The notes below the pieces were generated by a model, which did not search any database, had not been told where the DNA came from, and saw only the letters and a program-made list of their open reading frames with translations. Shown one piece after another: positions 1 through 8,848 of a DNA stretch of 64,000 nt. This DNA is from Chamaelirium japonicum (taxonomy: Eukaryota; Streptophyta; Magnoliopsida; Liliales; Melanthiaceae), in contig OX393552.1 in the NCBI GenBank assembly GCA_947650365.1, forward strand, positions 49,058,999 through 49,122,998, written 5' to 3'. How positions within the stretch are numbered: position 1 is the stretch's first letter; every line of letters starts with the position of its first letter. The position numbers and the translations under genes are program-made.

Positions 1-87
1 CCACCTTGGCTGGCTTGGATTCGTGGTGCAAAGCTAACGACCCCCTGTCACACACGTAGAGGAGCTTTGTCGAGTGTTAGCGTTTGA

Positions 88-2156
88 AAATAGACTGATC
101 GGTTGAATTTGACTGATCGATCAAGTCTGATCGATCGGTCAAAGTGATCGGTTGAAGTGATCGGTCAAATTTGATCGGTCAAAAGTGATCGGTCAAAAGT
201 GATCGGTCAAAAAGTGATCGGTAAAATTTGATCGGTCAAATTTGATCGGTCAAGAGTGATCGGTCAAAAGTGATCGGTCAAATTTCAACCGGTCAAGGAT
301 CGGGTGATCGGTCAAAAGACATGGTTTTTTGACAGATCTAGTAGAAAATCGACCGATCGGTCGAATTCGACTGATCGGTCAAGTCTGACCGATCGGTCAA
401 AGTGATCGGTCGAAGTGATCGGTTAAATTCAGCCGGTCAAGGTGATCGGTCGAAAACGATCTGTCAGAGTGATCGGTCAAATTTGATTGGTCAATTTTGA
501 TCGGTCAAGAGTGATCGGTCAAAAGTGATCGGTCAAATTTCAACCGGTCAAGGATCGGGTGATCGGTCAAAAGACATGGTTTTTTGACAGATCTAGTAGA
601 AAATCGACCGATCGGTCGAATTCGACTGATCGGTCAAGTCTGACCGATCGGTCAAAGTGATCGGTCGAAGTGATCGGTTAAATTCAGCCGGTCAAGGTGA
701 TCGGTCGAAAACGATCTGTCAGAGTGATCGGTCAAATTTGATTGGTCAATTTTGATCGGTCAAGAGTGATCGGTCAAAAGTGATCGGTCAAAAGTGATCG
801 GTCAAATTTCAACCGGTCAAGGATCGGGTGATCGGTCAAAAGACATGGTTTTTTGACAGATCTAGTAGAAAATCGACCGATCGGTCGAATTCGACTGATC
901 GGTCAAGTCTGACCGATCGGTCAAAGTGATCGGTCGAAGTGATCGGTCAAATTTGATCGGTCAAAAGTGATCGGTCAAAAGTGATCGGTCAAAAAGTGAT
1001 CGGTAAAATTTGATCGGTCAAATTTGATCGGTCAAGAGTGATCGGTCAAAAGTGATCGGTCAAATTTCAACCGGTCAAGGATCGGGTGATCGGTCAAAAG
1101 ACATGGTTTTTTGACAGATCTAGTAGAAAATCGACCGATCGGTCGAATTCGACTGATCGGTCAAGTCTGACCGATCGGTCAAAGTGATCGGTCGAAGTGA
1201 TCGGTCAAATTTGATCGGTCAAAAGTGATCGGTCAAAAGTGATCGGTAAAATTTGATCGGTCAAATTTGATCGGTCAAGAGTGATCGGTCAAAAGTGATC
1301 GGTCAAATTTCAACCGGTCAAGGATCGGGTGATCGGTCAAAAGACATGGTTTTTTGACAGATCTAGTAGAAAATCGACCGATCGGTCGAATTCGACTGAT
1401 CGGTCAAGTCTGACCGATCGGTCAAATTTGATCGGTCAAAAGTGATCGGTCAAAAAGTGATCGGTCAAATTTGATCGGTCAAATTCGACCTATCGATCGA
1501 GGTGATCGGGTGCAAATCGCCAATGGAAGGGGAGGGTGTGAACACCTTCATGTCTGTTTATGGCACTGAAGGGAGAAGTGGAGGATGGTATGGTATGTTC
1601 GATCAGGTAGAGATCAGATTTTGAGAGAAGAAGGTTGATTGATCAGCTAAATGATCAGAGAAGTAGCTGTTGAGTTGCCCAATCTTCGATCTGCTACTCG
1701 CCGCTTAGGTGTCGCTTATGTTGAGGGCAAAGGGCTGCTGTTTGGAGAAGCTGATCGGGTAGGTGTTGCCGATCGAGAGGAGCTCGCCGATCGGGTGAAG
1801 GTCGCCGATCGGGTGGTAGTTGCCGTTCAGGAGGAGGTCGCCGATCGGGCAAAAACCAACCGGTCAGGATTTGGTTGATCGGTTGGATATCCACATTTGG
1901 CGCCAGATCCAGTAGGATTTTGGCCGATCAAATGGACGACGAAGGGGAATTAGAGGATCGAGGTTTGCCGATCGGGCGAATTTGATCGATCGATCGAATT
2001 CGACCGATCGAAGGCACTGATCGGGTGAATTTCACCGATCGGGTGAAATTCACCGATCGGACAAAAACAGATCAAGAGAGAAGATTGATTGATCGGGAGG
2101 AGGTTATTGATCGGGTGCAAATCGCCGATCGGGTGCGAATCGCCGATCAGGTGCAT
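88..2156. repeat. GATCGGTCAA-type tandem array, left block
   Basis: The block is a short-period array in which words such as GATCGGTCAAA, GATCGGTCGAA and, towards the right, GCCGATCGGGTG recur every 10-20 bases. A higher-order unit is superimposed: an anchor with a T6 run followed by GACAGATCTAGTAG recurs with its ACATGG at 319, 574, 843, 1101 and 1344 (spacings 255, 269, 258, 243). The length differences come from different numbers of the short word between anchors. From about 1500 the array is more diverged. Open frames here exist only because the repeat lacks stops and are not proposed as genes. Confidence 0.9.
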
Positions 2157-2164
2157 GTCGCCGA

Positions 2165-2875
2165 CTATGCAGTCAAAGTCGGTAGTCGGCCCTAGTCGGC
2201 CAAGGGCCGACTAGGACTAGTCGGGACTAATTCGGGACTAGTCGGCCAAAACTTATTCTAACCCCTCCCCCCCTCCCTAAACATATATGATATATGAACT
2301 AGTATAAATGTCAATAAGTATATGATATTAGTCGGTTAATAACAATACATACCTTCACACTTCACAACATGGGTATAAATACATAAGTAACAGTCTAACA
2401 GAACACAGTTGTATTGGCTTCATGCCCATGCCAAAAGACTTAGAACTAAGAATTCATCACAATGTTTGTTTGATGATGTTTAATCAGTGAACAACCCCAA
2501 TTTTGATTATAGGGTTATATGAATATCAACAAATAAACTAATTATTTGTCTATGTTTTTATCGGAGATTCTCAGGTGCTCAACAGATGATTACAGGGAAG
2601 AGCCATAGTTGTGAGTCTTGCTACTCAAGACTTTGAGCCAATGTAAAAAAATCCAAACAAAATTGCTTGCAAAGACTCCTTTCAAAAAAAATTTTGCTTG
2701 CAAAATGCTGCCTGGGGACTAGTCGGCAGTCGTTAGTCGGGGACTAGTCGGGCTAGTCGGGTCTAGTCGGGGACTAGTCGGGCTACCGCCCAGCAATGAA
2801 AAAATCAAAATAAATCGGTCGGCAAAATGCCGCCCAGCGACTAGTCGGGGACTAGTCCCGACTTTGATAGCATAG
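2165..2875. mobile_element. hAT-like non-autonomous DNA transposon inside the array
   Basis: The 711-bp element has near-identical inverted ends, CTATGCAGTCAAAGTCGG on the left and CTATGCTATCAAAGTCGG on the right (read inward). Its subterminal regions are packed with copies of CTAGTCGG on both sides. The 8-bp word GTCGCCGA lies immediately outside both ends (2157-2164 and 2876-2883), the duplication length expected of hAT transposons. The interior is AT-rich with no transposase frame. One caution: similar words occur in the host array, so the duplication alone is weaker evidence than usual; the inverted ends and subterminal repeats carry the call. Confidence 0.75.
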
Positions 2876-2883
2876 GTCGCCGA

Positions 2884-3560
2884 TCATGAGCAGGTCGCTG
2901 ATCGGGAAGAGGTTGCTGATCGGGTGCAAATCGCCGATCGGGTGCAAATCGCCGATCAGGAGCAGGTCGCTGATCGGGTGCAAATCACCGATCGGGTGCA
3001 TTTCGCCGATCGGGTGAATTTCACCGATCGGGTGAAATTCACCGATCGGACAAAAACAACCGGTCAGGAATTGGTTGATCGGTCGAAAACACACGTTTGG
3101 CTCCAGATCTAGTGTGTTTTTCGCCGATCAGATGGAAAACGAAGGTGAAGAAGGGGATCGAGGTTCGCCGATTGGGTAAATTTGACCGATCGGTCAAATT
3201 TGACCGATCGGGCAAATTTGACCGATCGGGCAAATTCGACCGATCGGAGCACTGATCGGGTGATTTTGCACTAAATTTGGAGAAAAACCCTCTTTTTGAC
3301 CGATCGCTGAAACCTTGACCGGCTGAATATGCCCGATCGATCGCCGGCAGCCGATCTGAGGCTGAGTTGGCGTTGTTTGGTGAAGATGGGGACGGTGCAG
3401 CTGCAGCTGGGTTCGATTTGGTGCGTGCTGCCGATCGGAGCAGAGGGTGGCATAGAGGTGGCCGTCGAAGTAGATCGCAGGGGGTCCTCTATCGATCGGT
3501 CGCCGATAAGGTCGAAGGAGCTTCGCCGGCCGATTGGGGGCAAAGATGTGCTGCGATCGG
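2884..3560. repeat. GATCGG-type tandem array, right block
   Basis: This is the continuation of the left array after the hAT insertion, here mostly as GCCGATCGGGTG units, then perfect palindromes of the form TTGACCGATCGGTCAA around 3182-3240. A diverged copy of the anchor (CCAGATCTAGTG) is at about 3096. The array fades out near 3560. Confidence 0.8.
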
Positions 3561-3945
3561 GAGAGATGACGAAGAGTCCGCAGGTTAAGTCGCCCGAGAC
3601 CCTTGTGATCGGATGCCACGCCAATGAGTGCAAGTTACAGCCGTTGATTATGGTGTTTGCTGTTTAAATCACGCAGGGAAAATTAACTTATCTGACAACA
3701 CACGTGAATTTGTGTAAGATGGTTTCTCACGTGATGGCCTCGCTGACTGCACGGTGGGATTGAAATTGGGTCACTCACGTGAAGACCTTGTTGACTGAAT
3801 CGAAAATTAAATTTCAAACAATCTGGGTACCCAGCGTTTCCCTCCACATTCAAATCAAACCTTTAGATGGATTCTCTTGGACTTGATTGGAAGAGATGGC
3901 ATTAGCCGGTTAGTTCACCGCTACACCTTTCTCCATTCAAAGGCT
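3561..3945. other. spacer, no gene seen
   Basis: Non-repetitive sequence between the array and the 43-bp repeats. I see no supported coding region or RNA gene. Confidence 0.5.
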
Positions 3946-4074
3946 GATTGAGAGAGTGAGTGGAGCCACTGTGCAGTCACGGGTTTGTGATTGAGAGAGT
4001 GAGTGGAGCCACTGTGCAGTCACGGGTTTGTGATTGAGAGAGTGAGTGGAGCCACTGTGCAGTCACGGGTTTCA
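3946..4074. repeat. 43-bp tandem repeat, three copies
   Basis: Three essentially identical units start at 3946, 3989 and 4032, each beginning GATTGAGAGAGTGAGTGGAG. Their identity indicates recent duplication. Confidence 0.9.
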
Positions 4075-4303
4075 ACTGCTGCACTTTTGTGAAGGATGTG
4101 AGTGGCTTTAACTGTGGCCGTTGATCGGGTCAATGGGCCCGTGATCAATCGCCACGCGGAAGGCTGAGTGATGTTGCATAATACCATCAGGTGAAGGCCA
4201 TGCAAACATTTCGTGTATACACCACACGTGCTCCCAATCCGGCACGCTATGTTCATTTGATTTGAATTATTTTTGATCAAGCACCATACAACCAAAAGGT
4301 ATT

Positions 4304-5002
4304 TCAAATGGATTGATTACCCAGATAGGTCCAAGTGGGATTTTGAATTGGGTTGAATGGCAACTTGGGTTCCAAGTGGGACATTGAGTTGGATTGAATG
4401 ACAACTTGGGTTCCAAGTGGAACTTCGAATTGGATTGAATGGCAACTTGGGTTCCAAGTGGAACTTTCTCTCTCGGGCTCGAGGGGTCTGTCTCGAAGTT
4501 GTAATGCCATGGCACTGTTGTTCTGAGAGTGAATAGCGCTGAGGCTATGAGCGAAGACTTCGATTGAATGCCGAGACTCGGGTCTCGGACTTTGCTGCCA
4601 CGTGCCAAGGTTGCAAGCTTGGACTTTGTTCGAATGCTGCGGTTCATGCCTCAAACTTTGCCCTCGAATGGTTGATGAGTTTTCGCCTTTGTCAATCGGC
4701 TTTTGAATCTTAGGACGATCTGCAACGTCGGAAGATTTTTGAGGGTTGGTCGGAAGATCACGCGACTCCTGGGTGATAGTCGTCTCGTCGTTGATGCTGG
4801 CTATGAAAGATTGTAGATTCACCCCCTCATCGATGGTGGACTTCCAGAACGAGTCTTCCTCGAGCATGAGAGCGCGTGATGCTCTCTTATGAGTGTCGAG
4901 TGGTAGAAGTCTTCTGTAGTGACTTGGTAAGTTTGAGAGATGTCCTGCCTCTGGAGTGACATTGGCTGAATGCTGCTCGATGCGTTTGACCTTGATCTTC
5001 AT
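4304..5002 (-). CDS. unrecognised open frame in gypsy debris, probably not a host gene
   Basis: An uninterrupted 232-residue frame on the minus strand. I do not recognise a domain. The first half is polar (for example SFWKSTIDEGVNLQSFIAS, near residue 52) and could be an accessory or spacer region of the gypsy element that surrounds it. The last third reads through the 41-bp repeats, giving repeated STWNPSCHS-type peptides. It lies 3' (minus strand) of the integrase remnant and of the 107-bp repeats. It may be element-derived or chance. Confidence 0.25.
   Translation of the reverse strand: MKIKVKRIEQHSANVTPEAGHLSNLPSHYRRLLPLDTHKRASRALMLEEDSFWKSTIDEGVNLQSFIASINDETTITQESRDLPTNPQKSSDVADRPKIQKPIDKGENSSTIRGQSLRHEPQHSNKVQACNLGTWQQSPRPESRHSIEVFAHSLSAIHSQNNSAMALQLRDRPLEPERESSTWNPSCHSIQFEVPLGTQVVIQSNSMSHLEPKLPFNPIQNPTWTYLGNQSI
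4331..4465. repeat. 41-bp tandem repeat, about 3.3 copies
   Basis: Units share CCAAGTGG at 4331, 4372, 4413 and 4454, a constant 41-bp period, with the intervening sequence TTGGATTGAATGGCAACTTG. Copies differ at a few positions, so this array is older than the 107-bp one nearby. Confidence 0.85.
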
Positions 5003-5130
5003 GTTGAGATGTGTTGGGGCAAAGAGCTTTAGGCTTTGCTAGGGTGCCGAGCGCAGGTCTCGGATTTTGGACTTGCTGCACGTCGAGGCAGCGAAGGTGT
5101 CTTGGATTATGTATCTGAGTGTTGATATTC

Positions 5131-5451
5131 TGGTAGCTTGAAATTGAGAGTTGTGCTGTTTCACAACCCGAAACCGTTTAACATTTGCACGTAAAGGGTC
5201 GTGTCGCAACACGAGGCCCTAAACTTGTTAAACGACCTGGTAGCTTGAAATTGAGAGTTGTGCTGTTTCACAACCCGAAACCGTTTAACATTTGCACGTA
5301 AAGGGTCGTGTCGCAACACGAGGCCCTAAACTTGTTAAACGACCTGGTAGCTTGAAATTGAGAGTTGTGCTGTTTCACAACCCGAAACCGTTTAACATTT
5401 GCACGTAAAGGGTCGTGTCGCAACACGAGGCCCTAAACTTGTTAAACGACC
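5131..5451. repeat. 107-bp tandem repeat, three identical copies
   Basis: Units start at 5131, 5238 and 5345 with TGGTAGCTTGAAATTGAGAG and are identical by eye over all 107 bases; a partial fourth start follows at 5452. Each contains a small hairpin, TCGTGT-CGCA-ACACGA. The array sits just 3' (minus strand) of the gypsy integrase tail. Perfect identity means very recent amplification, or an assembly duplication. Confidence 0.9.
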
Positions 5452-5526
5452 TGGTAGCTTGAAGGTTGAGCTGGCTCAACTTGAATTTGCTTGAAGATGA
5501 AACTGAATGTTGCGCTGTCTCATAAC

Positions 5527-6218
5527 TCAGAATTTGAACAGACAAGTAGACGTTTGAGAGCAATCTTTATTCAGCATAGAAATTACATCAGAGACGGAAA
5601 TCTCTCTTTTTGGCGAGATCAGTCGATAAGATCTTTGCTTGCGATAGATTCGACGGTGTAGGTTCCTTCCCAGTTGGGAGTTAGTTTCCCACTGCTCCTC
5701 TCTTGTATTGGAAAAGACTGCTCTGAGTACCGGGCTTTTGATAGGAAATTGTCTTGGCAACCCTCTGGTCATAGGCTCGCTTGATCGTCTGTTGGTAGTT
5801 CGCAATACGAATGATCGCCTGATCTCGCAGTTCTTCGGAGAAGTCAAGATCGTTTATTCGGAGCTCATCGTTTATCCCTTCTTCGACTGCTCTGGTCTTC
5901 AAGGTGTTAGTAGCCTTGTAGCTTCGTCTTGGCTTCGAGAGACTTTCCTCTGGAATGATTTCCACAGGATCCAGAGTGGACGTTGATTGGAATCGCCTCT
6001 GCTTGTGTGGGGCCAACACATTTGAGCAGTATCCCATTGTGTGACCTGAAGTAGAGATTTGCATCTTGAATACTGTAGTATGGAAGTTTTCTTTTGAAGT
6101 CTCTTCTGGCTTGAATTGAATCTTCTGCATTCGGCCTTCTTTGAAGAAGTCGAAGATTGGCTATCTCCAATCTTCGAGTTCGTGCGCCATAGTAAGATTG
6201 AAGGTTGGGAGTCTCCAA
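5527..6218 (-). pseudogene. Ty3/gypsy integrase remnant missing its catalytic core
   Basis: Reading on the minus strand from 6218, the sequence first gives an integrase zinc-binding region with motifs LLKCVGPTQAEA and GSCGNHSRGKSL, typical of the H2C2 domain. About 20 residues later it gives the integrase C-terminal region: LRDQAIIRIANYQQTIKRAY, then after a frame change FSNTREEQW and a final RLISPKREISV. The DDE catalytic core that should separate these parts is absent. The two halves are joined by a deletion, and the tail needs at least one frameshift. Reverse transcriptase and RNase H are not visible. This is the pol relic of the minus-strand gypsy element whose 5' LTR lies at 6903-7767. 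Confidence 0.8.
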
Positions 6219-6881
6219 CCCCCAGACCTATCTATGGAGGCGATAATTTGTTGTTCGATGGTAACTTTAGGCGACTCTTGATAGTCGATTTGTATTTGCC
6301 TAGATAAGCGCTTCGGACTTTGCATTCGATTACCAAGGCTGTCTCCTTGAGGTTCGCCGAATGTCGAGGCAACGAGTGCACCTCAGACTTTGCATTCGAT
6401 TACCAAGGCTGTCTTCTTGGGCTTCGTCGAATGCCGAGGCAGCGAGTGCACCCCGGACTTTGTGGATATATAGCACATGCCTTTGCCTATCACCTCGTTG
6501 TAGTCTTCAAGTGAGCCCTTTCGTTTCGAACCTCACCCCCCAGTGTAGGGATTGGAGGAGAGTCAGACTTGAAAGGCTTAGGATATCGATGGGAGATGTC
6601 GACGATAGATTGTCTAGAAAGAGTGGGTTGTTGGATTGAAGTTGAGCCGCCGACTCATTGAGCGAGTCTCGGGTCGAAACTGATGTCGTTCTGAGTAACT
6701 TCCCTCTGGATGATCCTGATAGAGTCTTCGCCATTCAGTGAAAGCGAAGGAAGCAACCAGATCGCTCGTATCCAATAGGTTGCCTGCTCAACCGAGGGAG
6801 CTGAGAAGTTTGACTTTGAAGATCAGTTGTCTGCTCAACCGATCCGATGTTGTTGTCGAGCACATTGAGCTTTTTGAACGA
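6219..6881 (-). other. gypsy leader / residual internal region with 75-bp duplication
   Basis: Sequence between the primer site and the integrase relic. It contains a 75-bp tandem duplication (GACTTTGCATTCGATTACC at about 6314 and 6389). It shares the word 'GCCGAGGCAGCGAGTG...GGACTTTG' with the 40-bp array of the second gypsy element at 28.9-31.9 kb, which supports a family relationship. No intact gag is seen. Confidence 0.5.
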
Positions 6882-6899
6882 ATCCCACAGACGGCGCCA
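6882..6899 (-). other. gypsy primer-binding site
   Basis: Minus strand reads TGGCGCCGTCTGTGGGATT right after the LTR end. This is the tRNA primer site form commonly seen in plant Ty3/gypsy elements and fixes the element's orientation. Confidence 0.8.
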
Positions 6900-6902
6900 A
6901 AC

Positions 6903-7767
6903 TGTGGGGGAAAATCTTCGTGCCGACCCGAAGATTCTCGCAGCACCAGTCAATTGGAGTTGAAGTTGACGTCGGAGATCATTGGTCGATCTGTTGATTG
7001 AAGTTGAAGCCTTTTGATATGTCAATAGAAAGAGATATGCAATCAGAGAGTAGACACGAGAGGTGATCTCGGAGTTCAGCCGAAGCCTACGTCTCCGTGC
7101 TATAGGGAGCAACCCGAATTCACTAACACTTATGTCGAAGTGATCTCGACAGGCCGAGTATCACTAGAAACACTCCGATCTCTTCGAAGGAGAGAAGAAG
7201 ATCAAAGAGAGATGGTAGATGGGAAGTTGGAAATCCCAGAGCTCTGGTTTTAGAACTGAGAGTTCGATCCATTTACATTCGAAGGCTCTGCTATTTATAG
7301 GCTTCTCTGGGAGGAATTCCGGGGTAAATGGCGGTTTCTGCTGTCGTATCTGGGGATCCTCCAGGTAAGGCTGGTGGGCTCCGCTGCCGTCTTAGGGGCC
7401 CACCAGGCAGGGCCGGTGGGTCCCGTTGCGGTTCTTAGGGGGGCCCACCAGGCAGGGCTGATGGGTCCCTCGGAAGCCTTCATGGGCCCACTGGGCAGGG
7501 CCGGTGGGTCCCGCTGTGGTACTCGGGGGCCCACCAGGCAGGGCCGGTGGGTCCCGCTGCTGTCTTCGGGGGCCCACCAGGCAGGGCCGGTGGGTCCCGC
7601 TGTGGTACTCGGGGGCCCACCAGGCAGGGCCGGTGGGTCCCGCTGTGGTATTCGGGGGCCCACCAGGCAGGGCCGGTGGGTCCCGCTGTGGTATTCGGGG
7701 GCCCACCAGGCAGGGCCGGTGGGTCCCGCTGCTTGCAGATTTCTTACCAAAATTTGCACCCACAACA
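6903..7767 (-). mobile_element. Ty3/gypsy 5' LTR
   Basis: On the minus strand the LTR starts TGTTGTGGGTGC (7767) and ends CCCCCACA (6903), 865 bp, followed after one G by the primer site. Its interior shares stretches with the LTR of the second gypsy element, such as GAAGCCTACGTCTCCGTGC at about 7083 and 27400. The matching 3' LTR was not found to the left, so the element is truncated or rearranged. Confidence 0.75.
7370..7735. repeat. 43-bp GC-rich tandem repeat within the LTR, about 8.5 copies
   Basis: Units of the form GGGCCCACCAGGCAGGGCCG plus GTGGGTCCCGCTG repeat with a 43-bp period (for example 7501, 7544, 7587). Related, less regular GGGCCCCATGCAGGGCTG repeats occur in the second gypsy LTR (about 27700-27810, 36130-36230 and 50394-50440). 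Long open frames on both strands here are consequences of the repeat. Confidence 0.9.
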
Positions 7768-8848
7768 TACAGTAAACCAATATGTGGAGAAATTCTGAAA
7801 TAAATAATAGGTGCTGTCATATTAAATGCTTATATTTATTAGTTTTCTAAATTTTCTGGTTCCATGTTATTCTTCGTTTTTGGAAAAGCCCTACTTTTCT
7901 ATGATGAAAACCCATTCTTGGATGATTTCTCAGCAAAATACAACCACCAGGTAAACCTGAAACTAGAAGAGAATCATCAAGACAATTAGCTTCTGTTTGA
8001 TGCATGCATATCTTCAACAATATCTGTGTCTTGTTATGGTGACTGTGAAATTGACCTTTGTGACAAGATTTGTTGAAACTTTCAACATTATGATTCTTAC
8101 CCCATTGGGGTGTGGAATGTGAACCTCTGTGCCTTCATCAGTATTGTTCTAGGCCCCAATAAAAATTTATTTGCTGAGACTTACTAGCTTCTTGTGTATT
8201 GAGTCATGGGCTCTGGGATGGGAGGTTGAATGTTATAGATTCTCGTGATATGTTTTATGATAAGGGGGAGACTACTCCTTAACCATTTCATCCTTATACT
8301 TCTGGTATCCTTCTTGCTTCCTTTCTTTGTCAAAAGACTTGATGGCTAGAAAAGTAAATTTGCACTAACGGATTCCATAACAATGCTATTTAATATAACT
8401 AATTCATATAAAAGTATGCAATTTCATTTACCTGAAATGTCTTGCAGATATTAAATGTATGCATCTGCTTGCACTTGTGACTTTTCAAATGGAGTTTACA
8501 GATATATAATATATGACTTTGATAATATACTTGAGAATTTTGTATGATAGCTAGTTTTATGTCCTTTGCATGGTGGAAGTGATGGTTTTATACTTAATGC
8601 CCTAGTATGTTAAAAAGTTAAAAATCTTGCAATAAAAGCCTGTATGTTCTTATGTACCATCAACTGTATCATCCTTACCATTACTAATCCATGAAACAAC
8701 ATCTTGATTTAAATGGATGCAACTTTAGTGCTTATTTTATAGCCTTCATTTATATAAGGCATCCTTCTTCCACTTCCTATCTCAACTGAATCTTCTTGTT
8801 ATGCCTTGTGACTTGTGAGTTTGACACCAGCTCCTTTTGGTATTCTAG
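7768..8848. other. ARP5 upstream sequence, probably intronic
   Basis: AT-rich sequence between the gypsy LTR and the first recognisable ARP5 exon. A short stretch at about 7925-7952 reading DDFSAKYNHQ before a GTAAAC vaguely resembles the FSYKYN segment of ARP5, but it is out of context and not called as an exon. Confidence 0.5.

Noticed and set aside
1651..3667. Frames with repeated ADRVKVADRV-like peptides and the 112-141-residue frames near 3.3 kb
   Set aside because: They follow the GATCGG array; overlapping open frames on both strands show repeat-driven openness.
7295..7820. Open frames of 99-161 residues on both strands with GPTRQGRWVPL-type repeats
   Set aside because: Products of the GC-rich 43-bp repeat inside a gypsy LTR, with no start context or known domain.
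7918..7953. Possible ARP5 exon encoding DDFSAKYNHQ before a GT
   Set aside because: The resemblance to the FSYKYN region is too short, the upstream residues do not match, and it cannot be joined in frame with certainty to the exon at 8849.
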